This document shows, in pieces, positions 16,282 to 25,467 of a DNA stretch of 64,000 nucleotides. How positions within the stretch are numbered: the stretch's first letter is position 1; each line of letters starts with the position of its first letter. The position numbers and the translations under genes are program-made. The stretch spans positions 124,001 to 188,000 of the forward strand of contig JABJHA010000002.1 in the NCBI GenBank assembly GCA_018662005.1, read 5' to 3'. The notes below the pieces were generated by a model. That model searched no databases. It worked only from the letters and a program-made list of their open reading frames with translations, and had not been told where the DNA came from. The stretch is from Rhodospirillaceae bacterium (GTDB lineage Bacteria > Pseudomonadota > Alphaproteobacteria > Rhodospirillales > JABHCV01).

Positions 16282-17222
16282 ACGCTTTATCAAAACCTGA
16301 AACCGGCGGCATCCTCAGTCTGGCTCTTATCATTGCCATCCTGCCATTCTTCCTGCCCAACAGTTTTTATTTTGACGTCGTCATTCTGGTTGGCATCAAC
16401 GCCATCGTCTGTGTGGGCCTAAATCTGTTGATCGGTTATGCCGGTCAGATCAGCCTGGGACATGCCGGTTTTTTTGGCCTAGGGGCATATTTTTCCGGCA
16501 TTCTGGTGAGCAACCATGGTTGGTCGCCGATCGTCGCCTTGATATCGGGGGCGCTGTTTGTCGGTCTCCTCGCCTATATTCTCGCCCGCCCGGTAATGAA
16601 ACTGCGTGGCCATTATCTGGCCATGGGTACGTTGGGGATGGGTATCGTTATCTCGATTGTCCTCAACCAGGAAGGCGATTTGACCGGCGGCCCCGATGGT
16701 ATGCCGGTCGCCGGTTTTTCCATTTTTGGCTGGGAACCGGGAAATGAGCTGACCTGGTACTGGATGGTTAGCGGTCTGTTACTGATTGCGGTGTGGATGG
16801 CCCTAAACCTGATTAATTCACCCGTTGGCCGGGCCCTGCGCGCCGTCCATGGGTCGGAAGTGGCGGCTTCTGTCGCCGGTGTTGATGTGGCCCGTTACAA
16901 ATCCCTGGTGTTTGTCGTCTCCGCCGTATTCGCCAGTATCGCGGGTTCCCTGTATGCCCATTATTCCGGCTTCCTGACGCCCTCGGAGGCCGATTTTTTC
17001 CACTCCATCGAGCTCGTAACCATGGTCGTGCTGGGCGGCATGGCATCTGTTTTCGGTGCTGTTGTCGGGGCTGCCGTGCTGACCCTGCTGCCCCAACTGC
17101 TGACCGTTTTTCATGACTACGAAATGCTGGTGTTCGGGGCGGCGATGATGATCACCATGATCTTCATGCGGCGCGGCCTGGTGCCAACCCTGCAATCCGC
17201 TTTCAACAGGTGGCGCAAATGA
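16278..17222 (+). CDS. livM: branched-chain amino acid type ABC transporter permease LivM
   Basis: A 314-residue inner-membrane permease pairing with LivH. Typical LivM segments are seen: VGLNLLIGYAGQISLGHAGFFGLGAYFSG, LRGHYLAMGTLGMGI, SPVGRALRAVHGSEVAASVAGVDVARYKSLVFVVSA (coupling loop) and LVTMVVLGGMASVFGAVVGAAVLTLLP. Start and stop each overlap the neighbours by four bases (ATGA), so translation is coupled through the operon. Confidence 0.92.
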   Translation: MNALSKPETGGILSLALIIAILPFFLPNSFYFDVVILVGINAIVCVGLNLLIGYAGQISLGHAGFFGLGAYFSGILVSNHGWSPIVALISGALFVGLLAYILARPVMKLRGHYLAMGTLGMGIVISIVLNQEGDLTGGPDGMPVAGFSIFGWEPGNELTWYWMVSGLLLIAVWMALNLINSPVGRALRAVHGSEVAASVAGVDVARYKSLVFVVSAVFASIAGSLYAHYSGFLTPSEADFFHSIELVTMVVLGGMASVFGAVVGAAVLTLLPQLLTVFHDYEMLVFGAAMMITMIFMRRGLVPTLQSAFNRWRK

Positions 17223-17989
17223 GCATGCTTCGCGTCGAAAACCTGAACATGTCTTTTGGTGGCGTTCACGCGGTTGAAGACATGAGCTTTAGCGTCAATC
17301 CGGGCACCATTCATTCCATCATCGGCCCGAACGGGGCCGGAAAAACAACTCTGTTTAATTTAATCACCGGTGTTTACAGCCCAAGTTCGGGGCAGGTTTT
17401 CTTCAACGACCGGGACATCACCAACGTCCCCACCTATGAACTCGCCAGGCACGGCATATCGCGCACGTTCCAGAACTTGCAGATATTTTTCAATATGAGC
17501 GCCGTTGATAATGTCATGGTCGGCAATCACCTGAAAACAGACAGCCGATTTCTACCGGGCCTGTTTGGTTTGGCTTCGATCAAACGCGGCGAACGTGAAT
17601 GCCGTGAGCGGGCCGAACAAATCATGTGTGATGTGGGGCTTGAAAAGTTTATTGGCAGTGACGCAGGCTCCATGCCTTATGGCGCCCTAAAGTGGCTGGA
17701 AATTGCCCGCGCCCTGGCCAGTGAGCCGGGCATCCTGTTGCTCGATGAACCGGCGGCCGGCCTGAACCCTTCAGAAACCAGCGAAATTGACGATCTGATC
17801 AAGCGGGTCGCTGAAAAGGGCATTACGGTCATTCTGGTTGAGCACGACATGAAACTGGTGATGGGTGTGTCCGATCACATCCTGGTTCTCGACAGCGGTC
17901 GTAAACTGGCCGAAGGCACGGCCGAGGAAATCCGCAAGAACCCAGATGTCATCGAGGCTTATTTGGGCCACAGGCGGGGTGCTCGCTAA
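17219..17989 (+). CDS. livG: branched-chain amino acid type ABC transporter ATPase LivG
   Basis: A 256-residue ABC ATPase. Walker A is GPNGAGKTTL near residue 37, the Q-loop region FQNLQIFFNMSAVDNVMVG follows, and Walker B is ILLLDEPAAGLNPSE. The signature motif is altered: where LSGGQ-type residues stand, the sequence reads MPYGALKWLEIARAL, a form common in LivG (YGxQRxLEIARAL). The ATG at 17219 is chosen over 17210 because AGGTGG lies five bases before it and it gives the ATGA overlap with livM. It directly precedes livF. Confidence 0.92.
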   Translation: MSMLRVENLNMSFGGVHAVEDMSFSVNPGTIHSIIGPNGAGKTTLFNLITGVYSPSSGQVFFNDRDITNVPTYELARHGISRTFQNLQIFFNMSAVDNVMVGNHLKTDSRFLPGLFGLASIKRGERECRERAEQIMCDVGLEKFIGSDAGSMPYGALKWLEIARALASEPGILLLDEPAAGLNPSETSEIDDLIKRVAEKGITVILVEHDMKLVMGVSDHILVLDSGRKLAEGTAEEIRKNPDVIEAYLGHRRGAR

Positions 17990-18694
17990 ATGTTATTGGA
18001 AATCCGAAATCTCTCAAGCCGGTACGGTCGCATCCAGGCCCTTCACAGCATTGATGTTGATGTTGATGAAGGCGAACTGGTTGCCCTTGTCGGCGCCAAC
18101 GGGGCTGGCAAAACAACCCTGCTTCGCACCATATCGGGCGTTCAACCGCCCAGCGAGGGAACCGTCACGCTGGCGAACAGGGATATTACCACGTTTTCGT
18201 CTTCCCGGCGGGTCAAGTTAGGCGTTGTCCAGGTGCCCGAAGGGCGACAGGTGTTTGGCCCCATGTCGGTGGAGGATAACCTGCTGCTCGGTTCCTATAC
18301 CCGGGAGCGTGCGGAAGCCGCGCGCACCATTGAGGAAATGTATGCCCGCTTTCCAATCCTTAAGGAAAAGCGCCACCAGATGGCCGGAACCTTGTCAGGT
18401 GGCCAGCAACAAATGTTGACCATGGGTCGCGCCCTGATGGCCAAACCGCGCATTCTGTTGCTCGATGAACCCAGCATGGGGCTGGCGCCGCTTCTTGTTG
18501 ACGAGATTTTTGAAATTGTCAGCCAGCTTCGCAGCGCCGGGACGACCATCTTCATGGTCGAACAGAACGCCTTCATGGCCCTGGAAATTGCCGACCGGGC
18601 TTATGTGCTGGAAGCCGGACACGTCACCCTGTCGGGGACCGGCGAGGAACTTTTATCCAACGAGAAAGTCATCGAAGCCTATCTTGGTATTTAG
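17990..18694 (+). CDS. livF: branched-chain amino acid type ABC transporter ATPase LivF
   Basis: A 234-residue ABC ATPase, partner of LivG. It has Walker A GANGAGKTTLLRTISG, the LivF-type VPEGRQVFGPMSVEDNLLLG Q-loop region, the signature LSGGQQQMLTMGRALM and Walker B ILLLDEPSMGLAP. It starts on the base after the livG stop. The stop codon TAG lies inside the left end of the MITE-like repeat at 18691, so the element either inserted exactly at the gene end or supplied the present stop. Confidence 0.92.
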   Translation: MLLEIRNLSSRYGRIQALHSIDVDVDEGELVALVGANGAGKTTLLRTISGVQPPSEGTVTLANRDITTFSSSRRVKLGVVQVPEGRQVFGPMSVEDNLLLGSYTRERAEAARTIEEMYARFPILKEKRHQMAGTLSGGQQQMLTMGRALMAKPRILLLDEPSMGLAPLLVDEIFEIVSQLRSAGTTIFMVEQNAFMALEIADRAYVLEAGHVTLSGTGEELLSNEKVIEAYLGI

Positions 18695-18960
18695 AGCATT
18701 TCCGGGATAATATGAACCACTCTGACCATGTTATTTTGTTTCGTGGCTAGGAGCGTGTTGCGACCCGATGCCTGCGCATCGGGTAAGGCGCGCGACAACG
18801 TCACGGGACAAAAGAACGTGGCCTTCGGTGGGGCATACCGGCCCGTCGGGGGCGTTGCGGCCCTTGCCCGATGCGATGGCATCGCGCGGCAGGCCGCGCC
18901 TACCCGAGCAAACCGATCTGTCCCATCAGAGTGTTTCATATTAGCCCGGAAATGCTCTAA
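18691..18960. mobile_element. 270-bp MITE-like element with 35-bp terminal inverted repeats
   Basis: The first 35 bases (18691-18725, beginning TTAGAGCATTTCCGGG) and the reverse complement of the last 35 (18926-18960) agree at 33 of 35 positions. The inside is GC-rich, codes for nothing and has several hairpins, for example CCCGATGCctGCGCATCGGG near 18772. It fills nearly all the space between the convergent livF and paaK genes and provides the livF stop codon. No transposase is present, so it would be a non-autonomous element. The folded RNA could serve as a terminator for both sides. Confidence 0.75.
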
Positions 18961-18963
18961 GAC

Positions 18964-20283
18964 TTAATCTTTCGGCCGCATGTCGCGGACACGCACCGCC
19001 TTGCCTTCGGAACGTGGCACCTCGCCCGGGGCCAGGACGACCGCCCTGCATGTCACCCCGACCCGGGATTTGATGACATGCTCGACACTTTTTCCAATGT
19101 CATCGTAGCCGCTTGGTTCTATATGCGGGCTGGCCTCAATTTCAACGCTCAGGGTGTCCATATTGCCTTCGCGCTGAAGGACCAGTTGATAATGGGGTTC
19201 GATGCCCGGTTGGCCAATCAGGAAGGCCTCGACCTGAGACGGATAAACGTTGACGCCGCGAATAATCAGCATGTCATCATTGCGCCCGGTAATGCGCATA
19301 ATGCGCGAATGGGTACGACCGCATTCGCACGGCGCACTTTCCAGCCGCGTCACATCGCGGGTGCGGTAGCGGAGCATCGGCTGTGCCCACTTGGTCAGGG
19401 TCGTAATAACCAGTTCACCAACCTCGCCCGTGGGCAGCACATCACCGGTTTCGGGGTCGATGGTTTCAAAGAGGAAACAATCTTCCCATCCATGCAGGCC
19501 GTTGCGCGCTTCGATACACTCAGCCGCCACACCCGGCCCCATGATTTCAGACAGGCCGTAAATATCGACGGCCTTGATGCCCAAGCGCTCGTCCAGTTCA
19601 TGGCGCATGGCCTCGCTCCACGGTTCGGCGCCGAAGATGCCGACGGCGAGCGGTAATTTTTTGATATCAACGCCTGAACGCTCCGCCATTTCAGCAATAT
19701 TGAGTGCGTAGGACGGGGTCGCGCACAACACCCGCGCGCCAAAGTCTTCAAGCAAGACAATCTGGCGTTCCGTAAAGCCGCCCGATACCGGCGTTACCGT
19801 ACAGCCCAGCGCTTCGGCCCCGTAGTGAGCGCCAAGACCGCCCGTAAACAGCCCGTATCCATAGGCGTTATGAACCATGTCATCGGGCAAGGCGCCGGCG
19901 CAGGCCATGGACCGGGCCATCAGTTGCGACCAGATATCGACGTCGCCTTTGGTGTAGCCCACGACAGTCGGCTTGCCGGTGGTGCCTGAGGATGCGTGAA
20001 CCCGCAGCACTTCCTCGCGGGGCACGGCGAACATGCCGAAGGGATAGTTGTCACGAAGATCGTCTTTGACGGTAAAGGGGAATTTTCCGAAATCGTCCAG
20101 GGACTGAAGATCATCAGGCGTGACCCCGGCGTCGGCGAAACTTTTTTTGTAATGATCGACATTTTCATAAGCGTGGCGAACAATCTTCTGCAGCTTTGTC
20201 AGCTGCAGGGCCGCCAATTCATCGCGCGTCATGGTCTCTATTTCGGGATTATGCATATGCGTCCGGTAGGTTGTTTCACTCAT
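18964..20283 (-). CDS. paaK: phenylacetate-CoA ligase family protein (PaaK/PadJ-like)
   Basis: A 439-residue AMP-forming acyl-CoA ligase. It has the ATP-binding motif RVHASSGTTGKPTVVGYT, the middle block YGLSEIMGPGVAAEC, the MLRYRTRDVTR segment with the hinge region, and the C-terminal GRNDDMLIIRGVNVYPSQVE typical of phenylacetate-CoA ligases. It activates phenylacetate or a ring-substituted relative to the CoA thioester. Its start overlaps the stop of iorB by eight bases, as in many ior-paaK pairs. In this operon its product would be the substrate of the PadB-like molybdoenzyme, while IorAB would yield the same thioester directly from arylpyruvate. It is the last gene of the 15-kb run. Confidence 0.9.
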   Translation of the reverse strand: MSETTYRTHMHNPEIETMTRDELAALQLTKLQKIVRHAYENVDHYKKSFADAGVTPDDLQSLDDFGKFPFTVKDDLRDNYPFGMFAVPREEVLRVHASSGTTGKPTVVGYTKGDVDIWSQLMARSMACAGALPDDMVHNAYGYGLFTGGLGAHYGAEALGCTVTPVSGGFTERQIVLLEDFGARVLCATPSYALNIAEMAERSGVDIKKLPLAVGIFGAEPWSEAMRHELDERLGIKAVDIYGLSEIMGPGVAAECIEARNGLHGWEDCFLFETIDPETGDVLPTGEVGELVITTLTKWAQPMLRYRTRDVTRLESAPCECGRTHSRIMRITGRNDDMLIIRGVNVYPSQVEAFLIGQPGIEPHYQLVLQREGNMDTLSVEIEASPHIEPSGYDDIGKSVEHVIKSRVGVTCRAVVLAPGEVPRSEGKAVRVRDMRPKD

Positions 20284-21730
20284 TTTCTTGTCCCCTTTTC
20301 CCCTGTTTCCCGCACTCTTTGTCCGGATCGTGACGGGCCTGATCCAGTATTCTGTCTACTTCTATTTTCAATGCCGCCGGATCGTTTGCAAGTTTGTCGC
20401 CCCAATTGGCAAACAGCTCATCCAACTTTTCCATACCCCTTGCCCGAACACCCCCGTAGCCACGTGCAAGGACTGCCAGTTCTGCCGTGGCAACGGACAA
20501 TTCGGGTGCCACTTTCATGGTTTCCCGGACGACCGCCAACCAGCGTTCAATGGCCTTTTGTTCATACTGATAACGATAAGTCCTCGGCCGCCATAGGCGC
20601 AACCCGGCAAGCACCTTAAGCGCCCCAAAACCAAAAACTGTTGTCGTCGATAAACGCAGAGCCAGACCAGAGGTTGAGCGGGACGAATGCCCCTTCATCA
20701 CCTTTTTGCCAACAGCAGATGGCAACAGGCTGGCGAATTCTTCACGCCCGGGCTTAAGAAACTCTGTCACCGTTAGCGGGGCCGCTTCATCAACACCGAT
20801 TTCCGCGCGGATGCGGGACAATCTTCCGGGCCGGGTTTTAAGTTGGGCGACGCGGATGACATCTTCATACATCATCCAGGAACCAAGCCTGCGAGCCACC
20901 TCAACGGCAAGGCCACCCGTTGCTTCTGCGAACGGCTTCAAGCGGCTCAAAAACAGACGAACGTAAGTTTCATTCTGATAATCGAGAAGGTTGGCGCAGG
21001 CATGAGCGGTCATATCGCGCAGGGGCGCAGGCACTGTGTTGATCTCATTTTCAAATCCAGCCGGGGCCGCGCTAAATTGCAGTAAGGTGCTTGTTGCTTC
21101 TGTCGGCTTTGACGTGCGGGCACGCTTAAACCCTGCCGCAAAATCCTCAAGGCTTGCCTCTACAGCGACACCCTTGATGCGGATCGCCGTTTGATAATCC
21201 TGCTCGGCCATGGGCAGGATTCCCGATCCTGCAATGGCCCCAAACATGGCGGCGTTTCCGGGACCACCTGCCTTTGTACTGAGGCTGTCAAGATCAAGCC
21301 GGGCCACATCTTTGGCCGCACCCTCAAGGGCTTCGAGAAGAACATCGCTGGCAAGTGCGCCATCCCCGGCCACGGATTTTTCGACCATACTGTAGATACG
21401 ACTGGTCGCGCTGAGCACCGTTGTGCGTTTCGTAATTAGGCCATTTTCAAGGGCGCGGGCTGCTTCCAGCGGTTCCATGGCGATCATCAGGTCAAGACCG
21501 TCCGCATCGGGAGACAAACAGAAGACCGGTTTATCCGGGCAGTCCGCTTGAGGATACATTTCAAAATAATAGGTGGTCGCACCAGTTCGCTGGGCGACGC
21601 CGGGAATAGATGTCATTTGGCCTGGGTAGCCAGCGTGACGGGCCGCTTCGGCCAGCCATTCCGCCAGCACCCCACCGCCCTGACCGCCGAGCGCCGCAAT
21701 CTGCACACATAAGGGTTCTTTGGCGCTCAT
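20276..21730 (-). CDS. iorB: indolepyruvate ferredoxin oxidoreductase beta subunit, long form
   Basis: A 484-residue protein whose N-terminal 190 residues are the gamma-type domain of 2-oxoacid oxidoreductases (QIAALGGQGGGVLAEWLAEAARHAGYPGQMTSIPGVAQRTGATTYY). The remaining 290 residues form a helical extension found in long IorB proteins (ends with ELAVLARGYGGVRARGMEKLDELF), often called a DUF6537-like part. The ATG at 21730 is chosen because it overlaps the iorA stop (ATGA). With IorA it decarboxylates arylpyruvates to arylacetyl-CoA with reduction of ferredoxin. The C-terminal extension has no known function. Confidence 0.88.
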   Translation of the reverse strand: MSAKEPLCVQIAALGGQGGGVLAEWLAEAARHAGYPGQMTSIPGVAQRTGATTYYFEMYPQADCPDKPVFCLSPDADGLDLMIAMEPLEAARALENGLITKRTTVLSATSRIYSMVEKSVAGDGALASDVLLEALEGAAKDVARLDLDSLSTKAGGPGNAAMFGAIAGSGILPMAEQDYQTAIRIKGVAVEASLEDFAAGFKRARTSKPTEATSTLLQFSAAPAGFENEINTVPAPLRDMTAHACANLLDYQNETYVRLFLSRLKPFAEATGGLAVEVARRLGSWMMYEDVIRVAQLKTRPGRLSRIRAEIGVDEAAPLTVTEFLKPGREEFASLLPSAVGKKVMKGHSSRSTSGLALRLSTTTVFGFGALKVLAGLRLWRPRTYRYQYEQKAIERWLAVVRETMKVAPELSVATAELAVLARGYGGVRARGMEKLDELFANWGDKLANDPAALKIEVDRILDQARHDPDKECGKQGKRGQENE

Positions 21731-23880
21731 GACGCCCCCATCAATTTCAGCACTTTCATGTTCAATGCCGCCTTCCAGCGCTGCAAAGTACTGGCGTTGA
21801 CGGTGCCCTTGGCCTTGTAGAACGACGGGCACAATTGTGCCGCGTGAGCATTTTCCCCACACAGATTACAGGCCGCGCAGTTATTGTCGACATGTGCCGT
21901 CGGCCCGTCTTTCAAAGGGTCCGTGGCGGGCTTGAGGGTCAATGACGGGCATCCGTTCATGCGCATACAGGAATGATCGCCCGTGCAAATTTCCGCGTCC
22001 ACACCGTAACGGGCATTGCGTACAGACAATCCGGAACCAAGAGCCTTCGCCTGGAGCGCATTGCCGCGGCGTTTTTTGGCGAGCATACATTCATTGCCTG
22101 ACATGATCACCCGAAGGCCCTTGCCGCGGGCATCCAGGGCTTCTTCCACGGCCGCTCGGGTGCCCTTGATATCATAGGAATCCACATGCCTGATCCACTG
22201 GACTCCGATGCCCCGCAGCACTTTCTCGATGCTGATCTGAACAGGTTCACCAATGGGCGTGGCCCCGGTTGACGGCAGATGTTGCTGACCGGTCGCCGAT
22301 GCGTAGCCGTTGTCGAGAATAATCAGGACCGCGTCCATGCCCTGCCACTGGGCATTGATCGCCCCGGTGGCAAGCCCGTTATGCCAAAACGCCCCGTCAC
22401 CCATAACCGCAATGGCTGGCTGATCCAGCGACCCTGCGATAGCGCCGCTGCTGGCCAGACTAAGGCCATAACCCAAAACCGTATTGCCCATATTAAAGGG
22501 CGGCAAGGTGGCGAAAGTGGAACAGCCGATATCCATGGAAATATGCAAAGGCCCGCGCTCAGCCATGATCAGTTTGAAGGCCGTAAAGATTGGCCGTTCC
22601 GGACAGCCCGTACAAAAGCTGGGCGGACGCGGTGGCAGGGGCTTTCCCGGTTTGTTTTCACGGGCAACGCTAACGCTTTTTTCAATAGCGCTGTTGAAAT
22701 CCTTTGTTTTGTTGGCAATCGTTGTATCGCTAAGCGAACTTAAGTATGTGGCGATCCCGGCGCGAACCACCGGAGTCACATATTCGCCGGTCGTGGGAAT
22801 GACGTTCTTGCCATAAACAACGCAGCGCATGTCCGCCTGTTGAATGATTGAGCGGATCTGCTCTTCGATGAACGCCGGGTGGCCTTCCTCGACAATCAAC
22901 ACACTGTCCTTGTCTTCCAGAAAGCCGATAATTTCTTCAGGCACCAACGGGTGAACGATGTTGAGAACCAGCAATGGAATATCAGAATTGCCGAACACAT
23001 CGCCGTGGCCAAGCCGCGACAGGGCCCGCATGACGACCCCATACGTCCCGCCTTGCATAATAATGCCTTGACGACCGCCCTGACCCTTGAAGACTTCGTT
23101 AAGCCGGTTGCTCTGGATATAACGCCGGGCGGCAGGCAGGCGCTCTTCGACCTTGGCCTTTTCCTGGACGTAGGTGGCAGGTGGCAGGACGATGCGGGAT
23201 GAATCAAAATTTGCCGACAGCGGTGCGTTCAGCCTTTTGCGCAATGCCGGGCGGTTCTCCTTACAGGTAAAACTGCCGGTCATATGACAGGCCCTAATGC
23301 GCAAGGATAAAAGAACAGGAAGATTGCAGGCTTCAGATAACTCGAAAGCGTGTTCGGTCATATTGACGATCGTTGGCATGTCATAGCGCGGGTCAATCAG
23401 CGGCATCGATGATTTAAGCGCCGTCGCGTGGGTGCGCTCCTGAATAACGCTGGCCCCCTCCCCGTAATCATCGCCGATGACAACCACCGCCCCACCCTTG
23501 ACCCCGGCCGAGGCAAGGTTGGAAAGCGCGTCGGAGGCCACATTTGTGCCGACAATGGATTTCCATGTCACCGCGCCCCGTATGGGGTAATGAATTGATG
23601 CGCCAAGCATCGCCGCAGCCCCGGCTTCGGACGCAGACTGTTCAAAATGTATGCCGTAGGGTTCGAGCACACTGTCGCGGGCATCGGCGAGCACGTCCAT
23701 CAGGTGCGAAACAGGTGCGCCCGGATAGCCGCCAACGTAAGAAACACCGGCTTGTAGCAACGCCTTGGTGACCGCTAAAATCGCCTCGCCGTGAAATTCA
23801 TCGCCTTGCCCAAGCAGCAGTTTCTCTGCCTCACGGGCAAAGGAACGCTCCCTGGTAATGGCTTTCAAGGCGGAACTCAT
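21727..23880 (-). CDS. iorA: indolepyruvate ferredoxin oxidoreductase alpha subunit
   Basis: A 717-residue thiamine-diphosphate enzyme. The N-terminal pyrimidine-binding part has GYPGAPVSHLMDVLAD and AAAMLGASIHYPIRGAVTWKSIVGTNVASDALSNLA; the pyrophosphate-binding part has CTGCPERPIFTAFKL and VMGDGAFWHNGLATGAINAQWQGMDAVLIILDNGYASATG. The C-terminus carries a cysteine region for Fe-S clusters (CTGDHSCMRMNGCP, then CAACNLCGENAHAAQLCP), which departs from the plain CxxCxxC form. Expected reaction: indole-, phenyl- or hydroxyphenylpyruvate plus CoA to the arylacetyl-CoA. The stop and start of the neighbours touch or overlap on both sides. Confidence 0.92.
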   Translation of the reverse strand: MSSALKAITRERSFAREAEKLLLGQGDEFHGEAILAVTKALLQAGVSYVGGYPGAPVSHLMDVLADARDSVLEPYGIHFEQSASEAGAAAMLGASIHYPIRGAVTWKSIVGTNVASDALSNLASAGVKGGAVVVIGDDYGEGASVIQERTHATALKSSMPLIDPRYDMPTIVNMTEHAFELSEACNLPVLLSLRIRACHMTGSFTCKENRPALRKRLNAPLSANFDSSRIVLPPATYVQEKAKVEERLPAARRYIQSNRLNEVFKGQGGRQGIIMQGGTYGVVMRALSRLGHGDVFGNSDIPLLVLNIVHPLVPEEIIGFLEDKDSVLIVEEGHPAFIEEQIRSIIQQADMRCVVYGKNVIPTTGEYVTPVVRAGIATYLSSLSDTTIANKTKDFNSAIEKSVSVARENKPGKPLPPRPPSFCTGCPERPIFTAFKLIMAERGPLHISMDIGCSTFATLPPFNMGNTVLGYGLSLASSGAIAGSLDQPAIAVMGDGAFWHNGLATGAINAQWQGMDAVLIILDNGYASATGQQHLPSTGATPIGEPVQISIEKVLRGIGVQWIRHVDSYDIKGTRAAVEEALDARGKGLRVIMSGNECMLAKKRRGNALQAKALGSGLSVRNARYGVDAEICTGDHSCMRMNGCPSLTLKPATDPLKDGPTAHVDNNCAACNLCGENAHAAQLCPSFYKAKGTVNASTLQRWKAALNMKVLKLMGAS

Positions 23881-25467
23881 CTATGCGTTACCCCAACCAG
23901 GTTTACCACCCGCCCCGCCGCCGCCGGCACCTCGTTCGGGCGTGTGATTAATGGCGTAGCCCTGATTATAGGATGCTTTTGTCACCAACATATATTTCAT
24001 CCACCAACCGGCGACCAACGCACAAATTCCGGCCAGCACACCGACAACAGGTGCGGCCCCGACAAAAATGTAACCACTGGCAATCAGGATGATCGGCAAC
24101 AAATGACCAAGCAAGCTTATGGGTGTGCTCATTCTTTTAATGACCTGCAACGCTTCATCGGGTGCGGAGGTATTCAGGACTTTCCGGTAGGTGCGCCAAC
24201 TGCGCAACCTGAGAACCAGAAGCACCGCCAATACCGTGGTCAATCCGGCGTAGACGGGCGGCGGCAGGAAACCGACGGCGACCAGTAACCCCGTACCTTC
24301 ACACAAGCCACTGGTCATGATCAGCCTGACGATGGCGGGGGTGCGCCAGACAGGGATCCCCTTGCTTGCTTTAAGAAGGCGGGCCTGACAATACAGGAAG
24401 CCCATTGCGACCACGGCGGCGACGCCCAAAAGTATTTCTGTACCAAACCATCCGGCGACAAGCGCCAGCGGGAACAACAACCCAGCAACCATGGATTCAC
24501 GGCTCATCCATGATGTTTGCGGATTGAAAAAGACATTCAGAGGGGCCCGCCATGGCCTGCCCGTTTCAAGCCAGACCAGGAACAATCCCGCGCCGACAAA
24601 GGCCAGGGCCAGCAGCACATACGAAAACGATAGAGGCGCATAAAACGACACAAACGCAATCGCCGCCAGCAAGCCGCTACCGGTACCGCCGCCGATAAAG
24701 TTTCCAGCCGCCCGCCAGTCCCAATGTTGCTGCAACCACGGTGCGGCCCCGCCGACGTTTCCGATACCGGTGGAAAACAACGACGGTGCTTCCGCCTCAT
24801 CATCGGTCTCGTCATTATTCTTTCGTTTCCAGATATAATGAAAGCCGGGATTTGTCCCAAGCTCCTCGTGCATACGAAACGTTCTATGGGTATCCAGTAA
24901 TTTCGAGACGTTACTGTCCGGATCTTTCAGGTCGCCGAAATGCAAAGCTCCGGCGATGCAGGAATTAACACAGGCCGGGCTGGCTTCATGATCGATGCCG
25001 GGTGTCAGGCCCTTTGCAAGTCCATCGTCAACCCGGTCCGAACAGAAGGTGCATTTCTGGGCCACCCCCAGACGCGCCGGATCTTCACGGCGGGCTTCGT
25101 TTTTCATTTGCCCGCCGCCGCCATAGGCGAAGGTTGGTCCGTTGACCTTGTAGCGGGCCTGATAGGGACAGGCGACGGCGCAATAGGCGCAGCCGATACA
25201 GAGATCGTAATCAATGGTGACGATGCCGTCGGCGCGCTGGCCCGTCGCCGTTGACGGGCAGACATGCATACACGGCGGGTCTTCACAGTGCATGCAGCCG
25301 ACCGGAACAAAAACCCGCTTCACATCGGGATAGGCACCAACTTCAAGATCAAGAACCTTGCGCCACTGAACGGAAGGCGGTGTGGCGTTGGTATGTTTGC
25401 ACGAAGCCGTGCATGTCTGGCAACCGACACAGCGCTCAAGATCGGCGACCATTCCCCAACGGGTCAT
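23881..25467 (-). CDS. fused Fe-S and membrane-anchor subunit of molybdoenzyme (PadC-PadD-like fusion)
   Basis: A 528-residue fusion. Residues 1 to about 200 form a DmsB-type ferredoxin with four cysteine groups (CVGCQTCTASC, CMHCEDPPCMHVCP, CIGCAYCAVACP, CTFC plus CVNSC). From about residue 255 on there are eight or so hydrophobic helices of DmsC type. The pair with the molybdopterin subunit at 25464 matches the three-part phenylacetyl-CoA:acceptor oxidoreductase (reported sizes about 93, 27 and 26 kDa), with the two small subunits joined here. No Tat signal is seen, so the Fe-S part would face the cytoplasm. It overlaps the next gene by four bases and ends in a Gly-rich tail. Confidence 0.82.
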   Translation of the reverse strand: MTRWGMVADLERCVGCQTCTASCKHTNATPPSVQWRKVLDLEVGAYPDVKRVFVPVGCMHCEDPPCMHVCPSTATGQRADGIVTIDYDLCIGCAYCAVACPYQARYKVNGPTFAYGGGGQMKNEARREDPARLGVAQKCTFCSDRVDDGLAKGLTPGIDHEASPACVNSCIAGALHFGDLKDPDSNVSKLLDTHRTFRMHEELGTNPGFHYIWKRKNNDETDDEAEAPSLFSTGIGNVGGAAPWLQQHWDWRAAGNFIGGGTGSGLLAAIAFVSFYAPLSFSYVLLALAFVGAGLFLVWLETGRPWRAPLNVFFNPQTSWMSRESMVAGLLFPLALVAGWFGTEILLGVAAVVAMGFLYCQARLLKASKGIPVWRTPAIVRLIMTSGLCEGTGLLVAVGFLPPPVYAGLTTVLAVLLVLRLRSWRTYRKVLNTSAPDEALQVIKRMSTPISLLGHLLPIILIASGYIFVGAAPVVGVLAGICALVAGWWMKYMLVTKASYNQGYAINHTPERGAGGGGAGGKPGWGNA

